Below are positions 19,092-28,340 of a stretch of 64,000 nt of DNA, piece after piece (position 1 is the first letter of the stretch; each line of letters opens with the position of its first letter). Below the pieces are notes generated by a model. That model was not told the DNA's origin. It saw only the letters and a list, made by a program, of their open reading frames with translations, and searched no databases. The position numbers and the translations under genes were made by a program. Source of the stretch: Actinophytocola sp963826035 (GTDB lineage Bacteria > Actinomycetota > Actinomycetes > Mycobacteriales > Pseudonocardiaceae); the NCBI GenBank assembly GCA_963826035.1, contig CAWGVZ010000015.1, positions 62,001 to 126,000 of the forward strand, written 5' to 3'.

Positions 19092-20288
19092 ATGGCCGAG
19101 GAACAACTGGGCAGCGTCGGCCTGCTGCTCGCGGGTGCAGATGTCCGGCACTTCTCATTTGCGCCAGCGGCGATCGAACTGGGGGCTGTGCGGTTCGGGG
19201 GATGGCAGGTGCATCCCATCGCCCCGCCGCCGGACCGGTTCCCGGCCATGGCCGCATACCTGGTCAAGATCACCTTCGACCTGATGGTCGCCCCGGACAT
19301 GCCTGCGCCGCAGTGGGTGGAGGTCGGATTCGCCTTCGACAGTGAGCAACCGGTGGTCGTCATGGACGCCGTCCCGGGGCGGTCCAGGGGACACGGGCCC
19401 GCGCGGAGCTACCGCGTCGACCGGAACCTCACGTTCGTCGAGGTCGCGGGCGCGGACCCGGAAGCTGTCCACCTGGCGGAGGTATGGTCCGCGGTCACCG
19501 TCTATGGCGTCCATAGACCCGCGGTGAGGTGGCGCCACGACGACCTGCGGCCCGGCTCGCACAGCGCCTGGCTCGTGCTGCTGACCGCACTGGGCACCAT
19601 GGACGTGAACGTGAAGGCGTCGGTCCGCTACGACGTGCCGCTCGAGGAATCGTTCGGCAACGAGCCCGCGACCGACCCGGTGACGTTTCACCTCGACCTC
19701 GCACCCGGCCGCGTGACGCCGGTGACGCGGACGATCGACACCGCACGTCCGGCTCCGGAACTACAGCGGCGCCCCAGCGTGTTCATCTCCTACGCGCATG
19801 AGGACAGCGCGCACATGGACGCGGTCCTGGCATTCGCCAACTTCCTGGTCCGGGAGGAAGGCATCGACGTCGTCCTCGACCGATGGGGCCAAGAGGTGTC
19901 CCGGGACTGGTACCTCTGGGCGCTCCAGAGCCTGAAGGAAGCGGACTTCGTGCTCGTCATCGCCTCCCCGACATGCAAGGCGGTGGGGGAGGGCTACGTC
20001 GACGACGAGCACAACCGCGGCTTGCAAGCGGAGATGGCGCTTATCCGCGAGGCGATCTTCCAGCAGCGGTCCACCGGCGTGCTCAAGTACCTGCCGGTCG
20101 TGCTGCCCGGTGGGAGGCTCGCTGACCTCCCGGACTTCATCCAGCCCTGGACGATCCACAATTTCCACGTCACGTCGTTCACGCGGGCCGGCGCGGAGAA
20201 CCTCCTCCGGACCCTGACCGGGCAACCGGCCTACGTTCGCCCGGAACCACCCGCCTACGTGCCGCCCCTGCCGCCGCACTCGATCTGA
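19092..20288 (+). CDS. SEFIR/TIR-like domain protein
   Basis: A 398-residue protein. The ATG at 19092 has GGAGA eight bases upstream; an open frame back to 18669 is not credible. Residues 1-215 form a predicted beta-rich domain of unknown family (DVNVKASVRYDVPLEESFG). From about 228 comes a SEFIR-type fold: PSVFISYAHEDSAHMDAVL, VVLDRWGQEV, SLKEADFVLVIASPTC and LKYLPVVLPGG. The tail is Pro/Tyr-rich. SEFIR domains, relatives of TIR, mediate homotypic signalling in bacterial immune systems. The gene runs straight into the 134-aa gene at 20301, which suggests an operon. Confidence 0.82.
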   Translation: MAEEQLGSVGLLLAGADVRHFSFAPAAIELGAVRFGGWQVHPIAPPPDRFPAMAAYLVKITFDLMVAPDMPAPQWVEVGFAFDSEQPVVVMDAVPGRSRGHGPARSYRVDRNLTFVEVAGADPEAVHLAEVWSAVTVYGVHRPAVRWRHDDLRPGSHSAWLVLLTALGTMDVNVKASVRYDVPLEESFGNEPATDPVTFHLDLAPGRVTPVTRTIDTARPAPELQRRPSVFISYAHEDSAHMDAVLAFANFLVREEGIDVVLDRWGQEVSRDWYLWALQSLKEADFVLVIASPTCKAVGEGYVDDEHNRGLQAEMALIREAIFQQRSTGVLKYLPVVLPGGRLADLPDFIQPWTIHNFHVTSFTRAGAENLLRTLTGQPAYVRPEPPAYVPPLPPHSI

Positions 20289-20300
20289 GGAAGGTTCGTC

Positions 20301-20705
20301 GTGCTCGGATTCCGTCGCAAGCGAGGCCTGCCGCTCCCCCCGGATCCGCTCGACCGCCTGACGACCCTGGGTCGGTTCGAGTTCGACGTCCACTCGTCGG
20401 GTATCGACTCCAGTGTCGCCTGGGAGGACTGCATCAGCCCGTTCCGCCCAGCGTCCGTCGCCGACCCGGAGGGTTTCCTCGGCGCTCTGCGAGAGCTGGT
20501 CACGGACGATACGGGCGGGTTCGCCACCTACGGCGCGTACCGCGTGTCCGGAGAGCTCCTCGGCTTCGATAACCGTTCGCCGAACGCGCTCGCCCTCCTG
20601 GATGCCGCGGTCGCCTTCAAGCGGGCGCGCGGGTTGCCGAGCGCCTGCCTGACCGGGCACGAGTGGGTGCGGTGGTGCGAGGTCCACGGTCCTGGGTCGT
20701 GGTGA
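20301..20705 (+). CDS. 134-aa conserved protein, paralogue of 24092-24496
   Basis: An acidic-to-neutral protein whose GTG at 20301 follows GAGGAAGG. The core DDTGGFATYGAYRV and the C-terminal LLDAAVAFKRARGLP then TGHEW are matched, in order and spacing, by the 134-residue protein at 24092. The two copies flank the CHAT gene. No family name was recognised. Its position after the SEFIR gene and next to CHAT suggests an accessory or immunity role; this is inference from context only. Confidence 0.72.
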   Translation: MLGFRRKRGLPLPPDPLDRLTTLGRFEFDVHSSGIDSSVAWEDCISPFRPASVADPEGFLGALRELVTDDTGGFATYGAYRVSGELLGFDNRSPNALALLDAAVAFKRARGLPSACLTGHEWVRWCEVHGPGSW

Positions 20706-20706
20706 C

Positions 20707-23700
20707 TCAGGCTCCCGTGTACGCGAACGCCGCCCACCAGTAGGGATTCGCGTACGGGTGCTCGCCGCCGCCCCCACCGATACGCAGACCCGGGACCACC
20801 TGTGCCAGCTCGTCACGGGTCGCATTCCGCAGCCACTTCTGCGCCAGGTTCAGTGCCGCCACCGGTGGCAGGTCACCCCTGCTGAGGGAATCGTAGAAGT
20901 GGGTCATCAGAAAGGTCGTCGCCACGTCGTCCACCTGCCATGCCGTCGCGACCACGCCGCTGAAACCGAGCTGCAGCAACATGGCCGGCAGCCCGACCAC
21001 TTCGTTGGGTACTGCGGCGCCGGTGAGGTGGGACTCGCACGCCGACAGGACGGCGAGCCGCCGGGGACCCGCGTGGAAGCTCGGCCGCCATCTGCTCGAG
21101 TGTGACTTCGGCGTCGGCGAAGGAGATCCGGCTGCCTGAGGGCCCGTGCGGTGACGTGGCACCGTGGGAGGCGATGTGCCATACGGAATAGTCGTTCGCC
21201 GTGCGCCGGAACTCCTCCCACGTGCAGTCGTCGATGACCCGGCCGTCGCGTCCGTGACCCGCCCAGATCCGGTTGATCTCGGCGGTCTCCCTGGCGACGT
21301 TCGCGAGGCGTTTCGCCTGCCCGCCGTGGGCTTCCGGCACGTTGACCGCGAGCAGGCGGAGCTGCTGTTCGGGCAGGGACCGCGCGGTCTCGCGGCAGCG
21401 GAGCAGGGTGCGGACGTTGGGGGCGTAGCGGATAGGAGAGTAATCCCCGAGGTAGTTGCCCCGCTGGTCGCTCGTCGCATGGAGCGGGATCAGGCTCAGC
21501 TGGCCGACGGGGACCAGCGTGACGGCCCGGCCGCGGGCGTGGAAGAGCAAGATTTCCCGGATGCCCATCTCCGCCAGCTGCCGTAGCCCGCGGTTAATGC
21601 TGAACTGGTGCGGCCGCTTGTCGGTATGCCCGGGTAGCGTGCTCAGCACGAGCTTTCCGATCGCTGCCCGGCTGGCCTCGGGCAAGTGGATGTACTGGGG
21701 ATCGTGTCCGCCCGCCACCACCAGGGCATAACCGCTCGCCTTCGCACCCACGATGTAGATGACGGCGCCGTCGTCGTTGATCTGGACGATGTCGGGGTAG
21801 CTGGCGCCGGACGTCAACGGGTGCCGGCCTGTAACCTCGGTGATCCGGTTCGCGGCGGCCCGCGCACGTGCCCAGGCGTGCTGGAGTGGTGAGTCAGGAC
21901 CTTCGTCACCGGTTGACGTGCGTTCGGTGGCGGCGAGGTCGGCGAGCGCCCCGCGGTACTCGGCGACCAGACCCGACTGGCCCGCGCGCTCCAGCCGGGC
22001 GGCGAGATCAGGGTTGTCCCAGCTGGTGAGGTGGCTGAGCGAGATCGCGCGGCCCGTCTCCAGCGCGACCACGGCCTCGCGGTACCGGCCCGCACGGGCC
22101 AGCCAGTAACCGGCCTCCTCGGTGTGTTCCTGCGCCGCGAGGAGCACTTTCTGCCTGGCCTCCGGCCGATATCGCGCCGCGGCTTCGAGCGGGATGAGTG
22201 ACATGAGGTGCTCGTACGCCTCAGCCGCGAACGTGGGGTTGTCCGTCTCCACCGCCCAGGAGACCCAGGCGACAGCCAACCGCATCCGCATGGCAGTCGG
22301 TGCGTACCCCGCGTTCGCGACCGCGGTCCGCCAGTTCTTCGCACGCTTCGCCGGATCGGCGCCGCCCGCCAACGCGTCCTGCGCCCGGAGAGCCTCGTAG
22401 TGGACCACCTGAGCGCTCGTCGGCCCCGGCTGTCCCGGACGGCTCCACCGCCGTGCCAGTCGCGCCGCCTCTTGGGCGTCGGCGAGCCGGTCGACAGGGT
22501 GCTCGTGCACGAGGAGTGCGCGCCACACCAGGAGCCGGGCCAGGGCGATGTCGGCGCCGCTGATCTTCCGCCAGAGCCCGGCGACGGCGTCCCTACCCGC
22601 GCGGCACTCCGCAATCCCCTCGCTGATTGACCTGTGGAGATCCCGTTCGCCGTTGGCCTGTGCAAGCTGGACGATGAGGAGCCCCTGGACGGCCCGGACG
22701 GCCGGCAAGATCGGGTGTTCGGCGGCCAGGTCGAGACTTTTCGCCTCGTCGAGCGCTGACTGGGCGGCTCGGGTGTGCTGCTCGCGGTTGCCGGGTTCGT
22801 TGTGCATCAACGCGATCTGTCCGTGGGCTCGCAGCAGATCCGCCAGACCGGTTGTCGTTCTCCACAGCTGGGACGACCCGCGTTGTGATGTGATCAGGTC
22901 GGCGGCGGTGAACAGCTTCGCGGTGTCGCCGTGGACGTCGGCGAGGAGCATAGCCGCGTCGGTGAGCAGGACGGAGGCCCAGTGCGTGGTCGGCTCGTCC
23001 GTCGTGCTGGACAGGATCGCGGCAAGCGCGTGGAACGCCGTAGTCAGGTCCTTGTCAGATCGGCCGGATCCCGCGTCGGTGACGGGCGCCGCGATCGCCT
23101 CGAGATGCTGCCGAACTAACGCCTGCGGCCGACCTGCCGCGGCCCAGTCCTTGGCGCTAGGGTGCGGTAGCGGGGCGTGGAACGCGATCGTGCTGATGTG
23201 GTCCCGGTCCTCCTGATCGATGCGCGTTACCTCGGCGATCCTTGCCCGCATGTGGCGGACCCGGTCGATGGCGTCCTTTTGGTCCGTGTTGATGATCTCC
23301 CAGACGCGCTCCTTGACGTCGTACATCACCGCGAACACGTCCTGCTCGCGGGCGTGACCGATGGACTCCGGGTGTTCCAGGTAGCGGATGCAGGCGCCGA
23401 TGAAAGAACGAGCCTCGGTCCGGGTCTGGTTGTTCTCCTCGACGTCGTCGGTGTGGATGGATGGGTGCCAGGCCTGAAGCAGGTCGGCGGCGAAGTCCAG
23501 GTCAGCCACGGCCGCTGCGTCCCAGGCCGTATTGGTCAACGCCACTTGGAAGGCCTGCCTATTCGCGCGATGGGGGAGTTCGCCGAGGAGAAGTCCGAAC
23601 TCCTTCTTCACGGCGGTCAAGCGGGGCATGTCCTGTCTCAGCACGGCGTCCTTGTACTGCCAGCTGTAGAGGTATGCGCCCGCGTACTCCCGGTCCGTGG

Positions 23701-23938
23701 CCTGAGCGCTCGTCTGGTACTGGTGGGCGAGCCGCAATCCCTCCGCGTCGTGCTGCCACGGCTCCTCGAATGTCGGATCGATAGCGCCACCGCATTCCGG
23801 GCAGGGGGCGGGCCAGCGGCGCGGTGCGGGCTGGCCGCCTGCATGGCAGCCGTCATTGAAGCACCGCCACCCGTTCGCCCGGGCGCCCGTTGGCGGGGTA
23901 TAGCCGTAGGTTGTCGTGGGCAGCCGGCGGTTGATCAT
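20707..23938 (-). CDS. CHAT-domain (caspase-like) protease with N-terminal zinc ribbon, frameshifted between His and Cys
   Basis: About 1077 residues if read through. The N-terminus has a zinc ribbon (CFNDGCHAGG then CPECGG, residues 25-50). A long helical TPR-like region follows (about 60-720), then the CHAT domain. Catalytic His is in VWHIASHG (about 924) and Cys in LAVLSACESH. These lie in different frames: an extra base in the run of four G at 21063-21066 (plus strand) separates them. As written, the first frame lacks the Cys and ends at 20873. CHAT proteases are effectors in conflict systems. The gene is convergent with 20301 (one base between stops) and divergent from its paralogue at 24092. 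Confidence 0.83.
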
Positions 23939-24091
23939 AGAAGTGTCACCAGGAGTGGCCCTTCAAGGTCGTCGGTATTTCTGGCACCACTCCCATCGTG
24001 TTCTCGACGTGGGATGTGAACGAAACATTGGCAGCTATGCTGAATCGTTGCGATTTGCCGGCGACCCGTCGGCGTGACAGTGAGGTGACGC

Positions 24092-24496
24092 ATGCGTGGA
24101 GTGTTCCGGCGCAAACCAGAGACACCTTTCCCGGATGACATGCTGGAACGACTCGATCGCCTGGGGCGGAGCAAGATCGACATCATGGGTTCGGGGATCG
24201 ACTGGCCCGAGGTCGTGCAGAACTGCATCGCCGCGTTCTACGAACAGGCGACGGCCGACCCTGACAAGTTTTTGTCAGATTTGACGCGTCTGATCGAGGA
24301 CGACAGCGGTGGATTCGCCACATATGCCGCGTCGAGTCTGATGATTGAACTCATCCCTGAAAGCAGGCGGACCGACGTGGGTGGCGCGTTGCTGGACCGC
24401 GCGATCGACTTCAAAGCGCGGCGCGGTTTGCCGCTCTCCAGCTTCACCGGTTACGAAGTGGAGCGTTATCACGAAAATGCCGACCGTAGGCGATGA
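24092..24496 (+). CDS. 134-aa conserved protein, paralogue of 20301-20705
   Basis: The start ATG at 24092 follows GTGAGGTG. The sequence contains DDSGGFATYAASSL and LLDRAIDFKARRGLP then TGYE, aligning with the copy at 20301; both begin with a basic FRRK segment. It is divergent from the CHAT gene, with 153 bases of shared upstream sequence. The function is unknown. Two copies bracketing one protease gene suggest duplication within a functional unit. Confidence 0.72.
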   Translation: MRGVFRRKPETPFPDDMLERLDRLGRSKIDIMGSGIDWPEVVQNCIAAFYEQATADPDKFLSDLTRLIEDDSGGFATYAASSLMIELIPESRRTDVGGALLDRAIDFKARRGLPLSSFTGYEVERYHENADRRR

Positions 24497-25997
24497 CCAT
24501 CAGCTGACAGGGTTGATGACCTCGCGGATGCCAGCCAGTACGTGGGTGACACGTTGGGGGTGCCATTTGGCCTAGCTCACGTCTGCGGCCATCCTCGCGG
24601 TGTCTTCATCAGCCTGCGCTAACTGCGCGATCACAGGCGCCCGGTTGCTACTTTGCGGAGGCCAAAGCATCGGTGCCCGCCGACAACGCACCGTGTTCGT
24701 CGAGCTGCGACGGACGATCCGCAGCGACCTCTGCCCTTCTTGATCATTAAGCGTGCGCACTCTCACAACACCGCTCCCGCCGCGACGTTCACCATCGGGC
24801 CGCTATTCGACAACATCACCCTGCTCGGCGACGGCGCGCGATCTGCAATGGTTCGCGGCATGCTGACGGTGACCGGCGTGTCCGGCAGCCCCCTTGTTCA
24901 TCACCGGCAACAGCGCTGGCCGGGGCAGCGGGATCTCCGCGGTCAACTCGACCGCGACGACCCTCACAACCACTCGCTGCTGGGTCTGGCCGGAACGTTC
25001 GGCGAGGAGTCCGACCAGGTCGTACGCACAGTTGCTGTTCTTCCATCGACCCGGGTGGGGGACTTCAGCAGACAGTCGATCAGTTGCTCGGTTGTTGGTT
25101 GGTCGCCGAGTTCGACGAGGCAGTGGTCCACTTCCGCGACCGGGTCGCGGTCATGGCCGCTGTTCGGGTGCTCCAGTGCGACGCCCCGCCAACATCGGCG
25201 TACAAGCCGAGCGGGTGTCGCTCCGAACAGGCTGGCCGGGTCGAGCCGGGGCTCGCGGTCGAGCCGGCGGGATGAGGGCCTCATGCAGGTGCCGTCCGAA
25301 GACTTCTTCCGGTGAGCCGGTTCGCTCGGTTGTCGTGGACCGATGCCCGTACGTCGGGAACCGAGGGTTCGTGGACGAGCTGTGGTCGGGCCTCGATTCG
25401 GTGATCGTCGAGTCGGTGTTGATGTTCTCTGTCCGGTGGCGCCTCCGAGACGGCCTCGGTGCGTCTCGATGGCGGATTCGGAGGAGGGGCTCGCGGAACT
25501 GCTCGAAGAATCCTGCCTGGACGGTGTTCTGCGGACTCAGTACCGGGTTGTGGTGGATGTCCAGCCCCGCTGGGGGCGACCGTGGGAAGCCGCATGTCCA
25601 GAGCGTGAGGGGCGCACTTTCTCGGATGTTGGAGTGGCGGACCGGGCTCGACGACGGAACGAAGGTCGGCGCGTGGGTGACGCCTGTGGCGCCGCAGTGT
25701 GGGGCGACACGCACACCGTCACCGAGCGCCGGCCCGCGGATGCGTCATTGCTTGATGTCCACTACTTGTCCAGCACGACACCACAGTCGTAACAACCCGG
25801 CACGACCCGCGATACCACACGCGTATGAGCTGTTAGAGTCACATCGCAGATCTGCATGCCTGCACGGTGCGTCCGGGATCGGCAGCCACATTAGTGTGTT
25901 CATTCGAAATGCCGCCATGCGATGGAACGTGATTACGGGCGGTACCGATGAGCGTCGGCAGATATCCGTGGCTGGCTATCAGAGGGGACGATGGTCT
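24497..25997. other. 1.5-kb stretch without a confident gene
   Basis: Long open frames cross this region, but most encode Arg/Ser/Pro-rich noise. Around 24780-24990 fragments read like a real protein in alternating frames (TFTIGPLFDNITLLGDG, then NSAGRGSGISAVNSTATT, recalling a beta-helix protein). They could be the ruins of one gene. Promoter and leader of the TIR gene are expected at the right end. Confidence 0.35.
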
Positions 25998-27149
25998 GTG
26001 GCGTTGAACGTCGGAGAGCGAGTCACACTCTGGGATCGCGCCGGCAGCAGGTGCAGCATCTGCAAACGTGTCCTCTCCCGAGACAGTCAGCCGGGCGTAC
26101 CAGCCGCTCGCGAGTTGCCGATCCGCACAGAGATCACGGGATTCGTCCTGCCGCCACGGTACTTCGACACCCACGAGAACTACATGCTGTTGTGCGCCGA
26201 GGACGGCCAGACGGTCACCGGCCGACGAGACGCCTTCACCACAGAAGTCCTCCTGCGCATCAAGCTCGACCACGAGGACCTGGTCGCGCGCACCAGCGCC
26301 ACGACGCCGACCACTCACGTGAGCCTGCTCGTCCACTCCGCGTTCTTCGGACCGGGCACACCCGCCCACTACTTCCTGAAGATCACCAATGAGGGCACGA
26401 CGTCAGTCCAACTCGAATCCGTGTGGTTCGCCACGACGCCGGCTGTCGCGGTGGACAACCACCAGCGCCCGCTGCCCACGTTGCTCGTGCCCGGCGAGTT
26501 GTTCGAAACCTGGCTGCCCGTCGTGGACGTGCCAGCGACCCCACGGGTCGAATACCTCGCATGCGCCCGGCTCGCCGACGGCACAGTGGTCGAGTCGCTG
26601 CCGAATACTGCGGTACCGCCTGCCGGTGCGCCGGGTGGTGGCGGCGCACCACTCACAGCGTTCATCGACTCGGTGGCCGCCATCAACCACGACGGCGAAC
26701 AACTCCTGGAGAAAGAGTGGGATGTCTTCATCTCCCACGCCACCGAGGACAAGGACGACGTGGTCCGGCCGCTCGCCCACGCCCTGCGGTACCGGGGCGT
26801 TCGAGTCTGGTACGACGAGTTTGAACTGCGCATCGGTGACTCACTGCGTCGCAGGATCGATGAGGGGATCAGCCGCAGCAGGTTCGGTGTCGTGGTGTTG
26901 TCGCCATCGTTCTTCGCGAAGGGCTGGACGACCTACGAACTCGACGGGATCATCATGCGCGCCGTCGGCATGGGCAGCCTGCGCAGTGGGCAGGTTGTCC
27001 TGCCCATCTTGCATAAGATCAGCGTCGCCGACCTGATGGCCCGCAGCCCGTCCCTCGTAGACAGGCTCGCCCGCGACACCGCCACCACGACCGTGACCAC
27101 GATCGCGGACGAGATCGCGGAAGTCGTGTCCCGCACCGTCGCCGCGTGA
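25998..27149 (+). CDS. degenerate HNH-like plus TIR domain protein
   Basis: A 383-residue protein from the GTG at 25998, which has AGGGG about ten bases upstream; the ATG at 25919 is an alternative. Residues 1-95 resemble treble-clef HNH modules (LWDRAGSRCSICKR, then ENYMLLCAEDG and a KLDHE helix), but the usual His pairs are missing, so this half is probably a sensor. A middle beta domain spans about 100-215. From about 240 there is a TIR domain: WDVFISHATEDKDDVV, GVRVWYDEFEL and GWTTYELDGI, with the candidate NADase Glu near residue 314. TIR effectors deplete NAD+ in abortive infection. The gene has a foreign-looking neighbourhood but normal codon use. Confidence 0.82.
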   Translation: MALNVGERVTLWDRAGSRCSICKRVLSRDSQPGVPAARELPIRTEITGFVLPPRYFDTHENYMLLCAEDGQTVTGRRDAFTTEVLLRIKLDHEDLVARTSATTPTTHVSLLVHSAFFGPGTPAHYFLKITNEGTTSVQLESVWFATTPAVAVDNHQRPLPTLLVPGELFETWLPVVDVPATPRVEYLACARLADGTVVESLPNTAVPPAGAPGGGGAPLTAFIDSVAAINHDGEQLLEKEWDVFISHATEDKDDVVRPLAHALRYRGVRVWYDEFELRIGDSLRRRIDEGISRSRFGVVVLSPSFFAKGWTTYELDGIIMRAVGMGSLRSGQVVLPILHKISVADLMARSPSLVDRLARDTATTTVTTIADEIAEVVSRTVAA

Positions 27150-27282
27150 CCGGAGGCGTTTCAACCTTTCGACGAGGCTAACTACGGGCTTCTACCGGCG
27201 CCGGCATCTCCTCATATTGGCCACCGTGTCCGATCCGTCCGGAACTCAGGCACATCACCGTTGCTCGCTGCGACATCGACCC

Positions 27283-28316
27283 GTGGGCGAACTCGGCGCG
27301 GAGGCCGTGTCAGAGAACGGCGATCTGGTACGGGCGGTACTACTCGTCCGGGAGGCGGTTGTGCTCGGCACGGACGCCGAGGCGGCGATGTCGGTCGCGC
27401 GGGCGACCTTTCGCGCCGATGATCTCGACTGTGGCCCGGACCTACTCAGCCTCGCCGAGGAGGTAGCGCGTGGGTCCATGAACAAGTACGACGAACACCG
27501 GACAGTCCAGTGGATCAGGACCGTGACCGACGTCCGGGACTTCGACCGAGCGGAACGACTGGCGAACTCGTTCGCGGACCCCACAGCGCGCGCAGCGGCG
27601 TGGGCGACCATCGCCGAGGGGGCATTGGCGGCGGCTGAACTCGACCTAGCCGAGCGGGCGCTCCTCCTCATTAGTGAGGTCGACCTCCAGCGGCGGCCCC
27701 GGACAGATCTGATCGGCGCGAGGCTTTCCACAGGGAAACCCGGCCGTGCGGTGGAGTTGGCGCGAAGCGCACCGGACGCCCTCGATCGCGTGTCCGCTCT
27801 GGTCATGGTGGCTCGATCAACCCGGAACAGCGACTTGCTCGCCGAAGCAGAGCGGGTGATCGACCAACTCAAACCAGGTGAGGATCAGGTGAACATGATG
27901 CTGGTCCTCATCGAGGCCACCGCGACGCTACAACTCCGTGATCGAGTCGCCTCTCAATTGGGACACCTCCGGCGGATCGCTCAGGATGCCTGCGACGGCA
28001 GCCGACTCGCTGATACAGACCTTGTCGCCGCCTATGCCAAGGCACGGATGCGGACCATGACCGAGGTAGCCGAGCGTGCGTTACGTCTGCATGGCGGTCC
28101 GGTCTTCACCCACGACCCCTTGGCCGCAGTCGTTCCGGCTGCATCCTTCCCAGCAAGCATGACCGCCCGCTCGCAGAAAGGCTCAGCACAGAAGACTGGA
28201 ACCACGCAGTAGAGGAACTGGTCGACCAATGCCCGGATGCCTACTCCGCGATCGTGGCCGAACTCGACGCGATCGCGGCGGCGATAGTCCACGGCGACAC
28301 GGCGGGACATATGCCA
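27283..28316 (+). pseudogene. TPR-like helical repeat protein, frameshifted
   Basis: An Ala/Leu/Arg-rich helical solenoid: EDQVNMMLVLIEATATLQL and repeated RAERLANSFADPTARAAAWA units of about 35 residues. The start is uncertain (GTG at 27283 chosen; TTG at 27217 also in frame). The first frame ends at 28212. The believable C-terminus, DWNHAVEELVDQCPDAYSAI to GDTAGHMP, is in another frame and stops at 28316, so a one-base change lies near 28120-28150. It could be a detached sensor domain of a conflict NTPase; no catalytic domain is present. Confidence 0.5.
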
Positions 28317-28340
28317 TAGACATCGGAAGGGCCCGCGACC

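Noticed and set aside
24653..25315. Forward ORF of 220 residues
   Set aside because: No ribosome site, biased composition and no domain; only short stretches resemble protein, in mixed frames.
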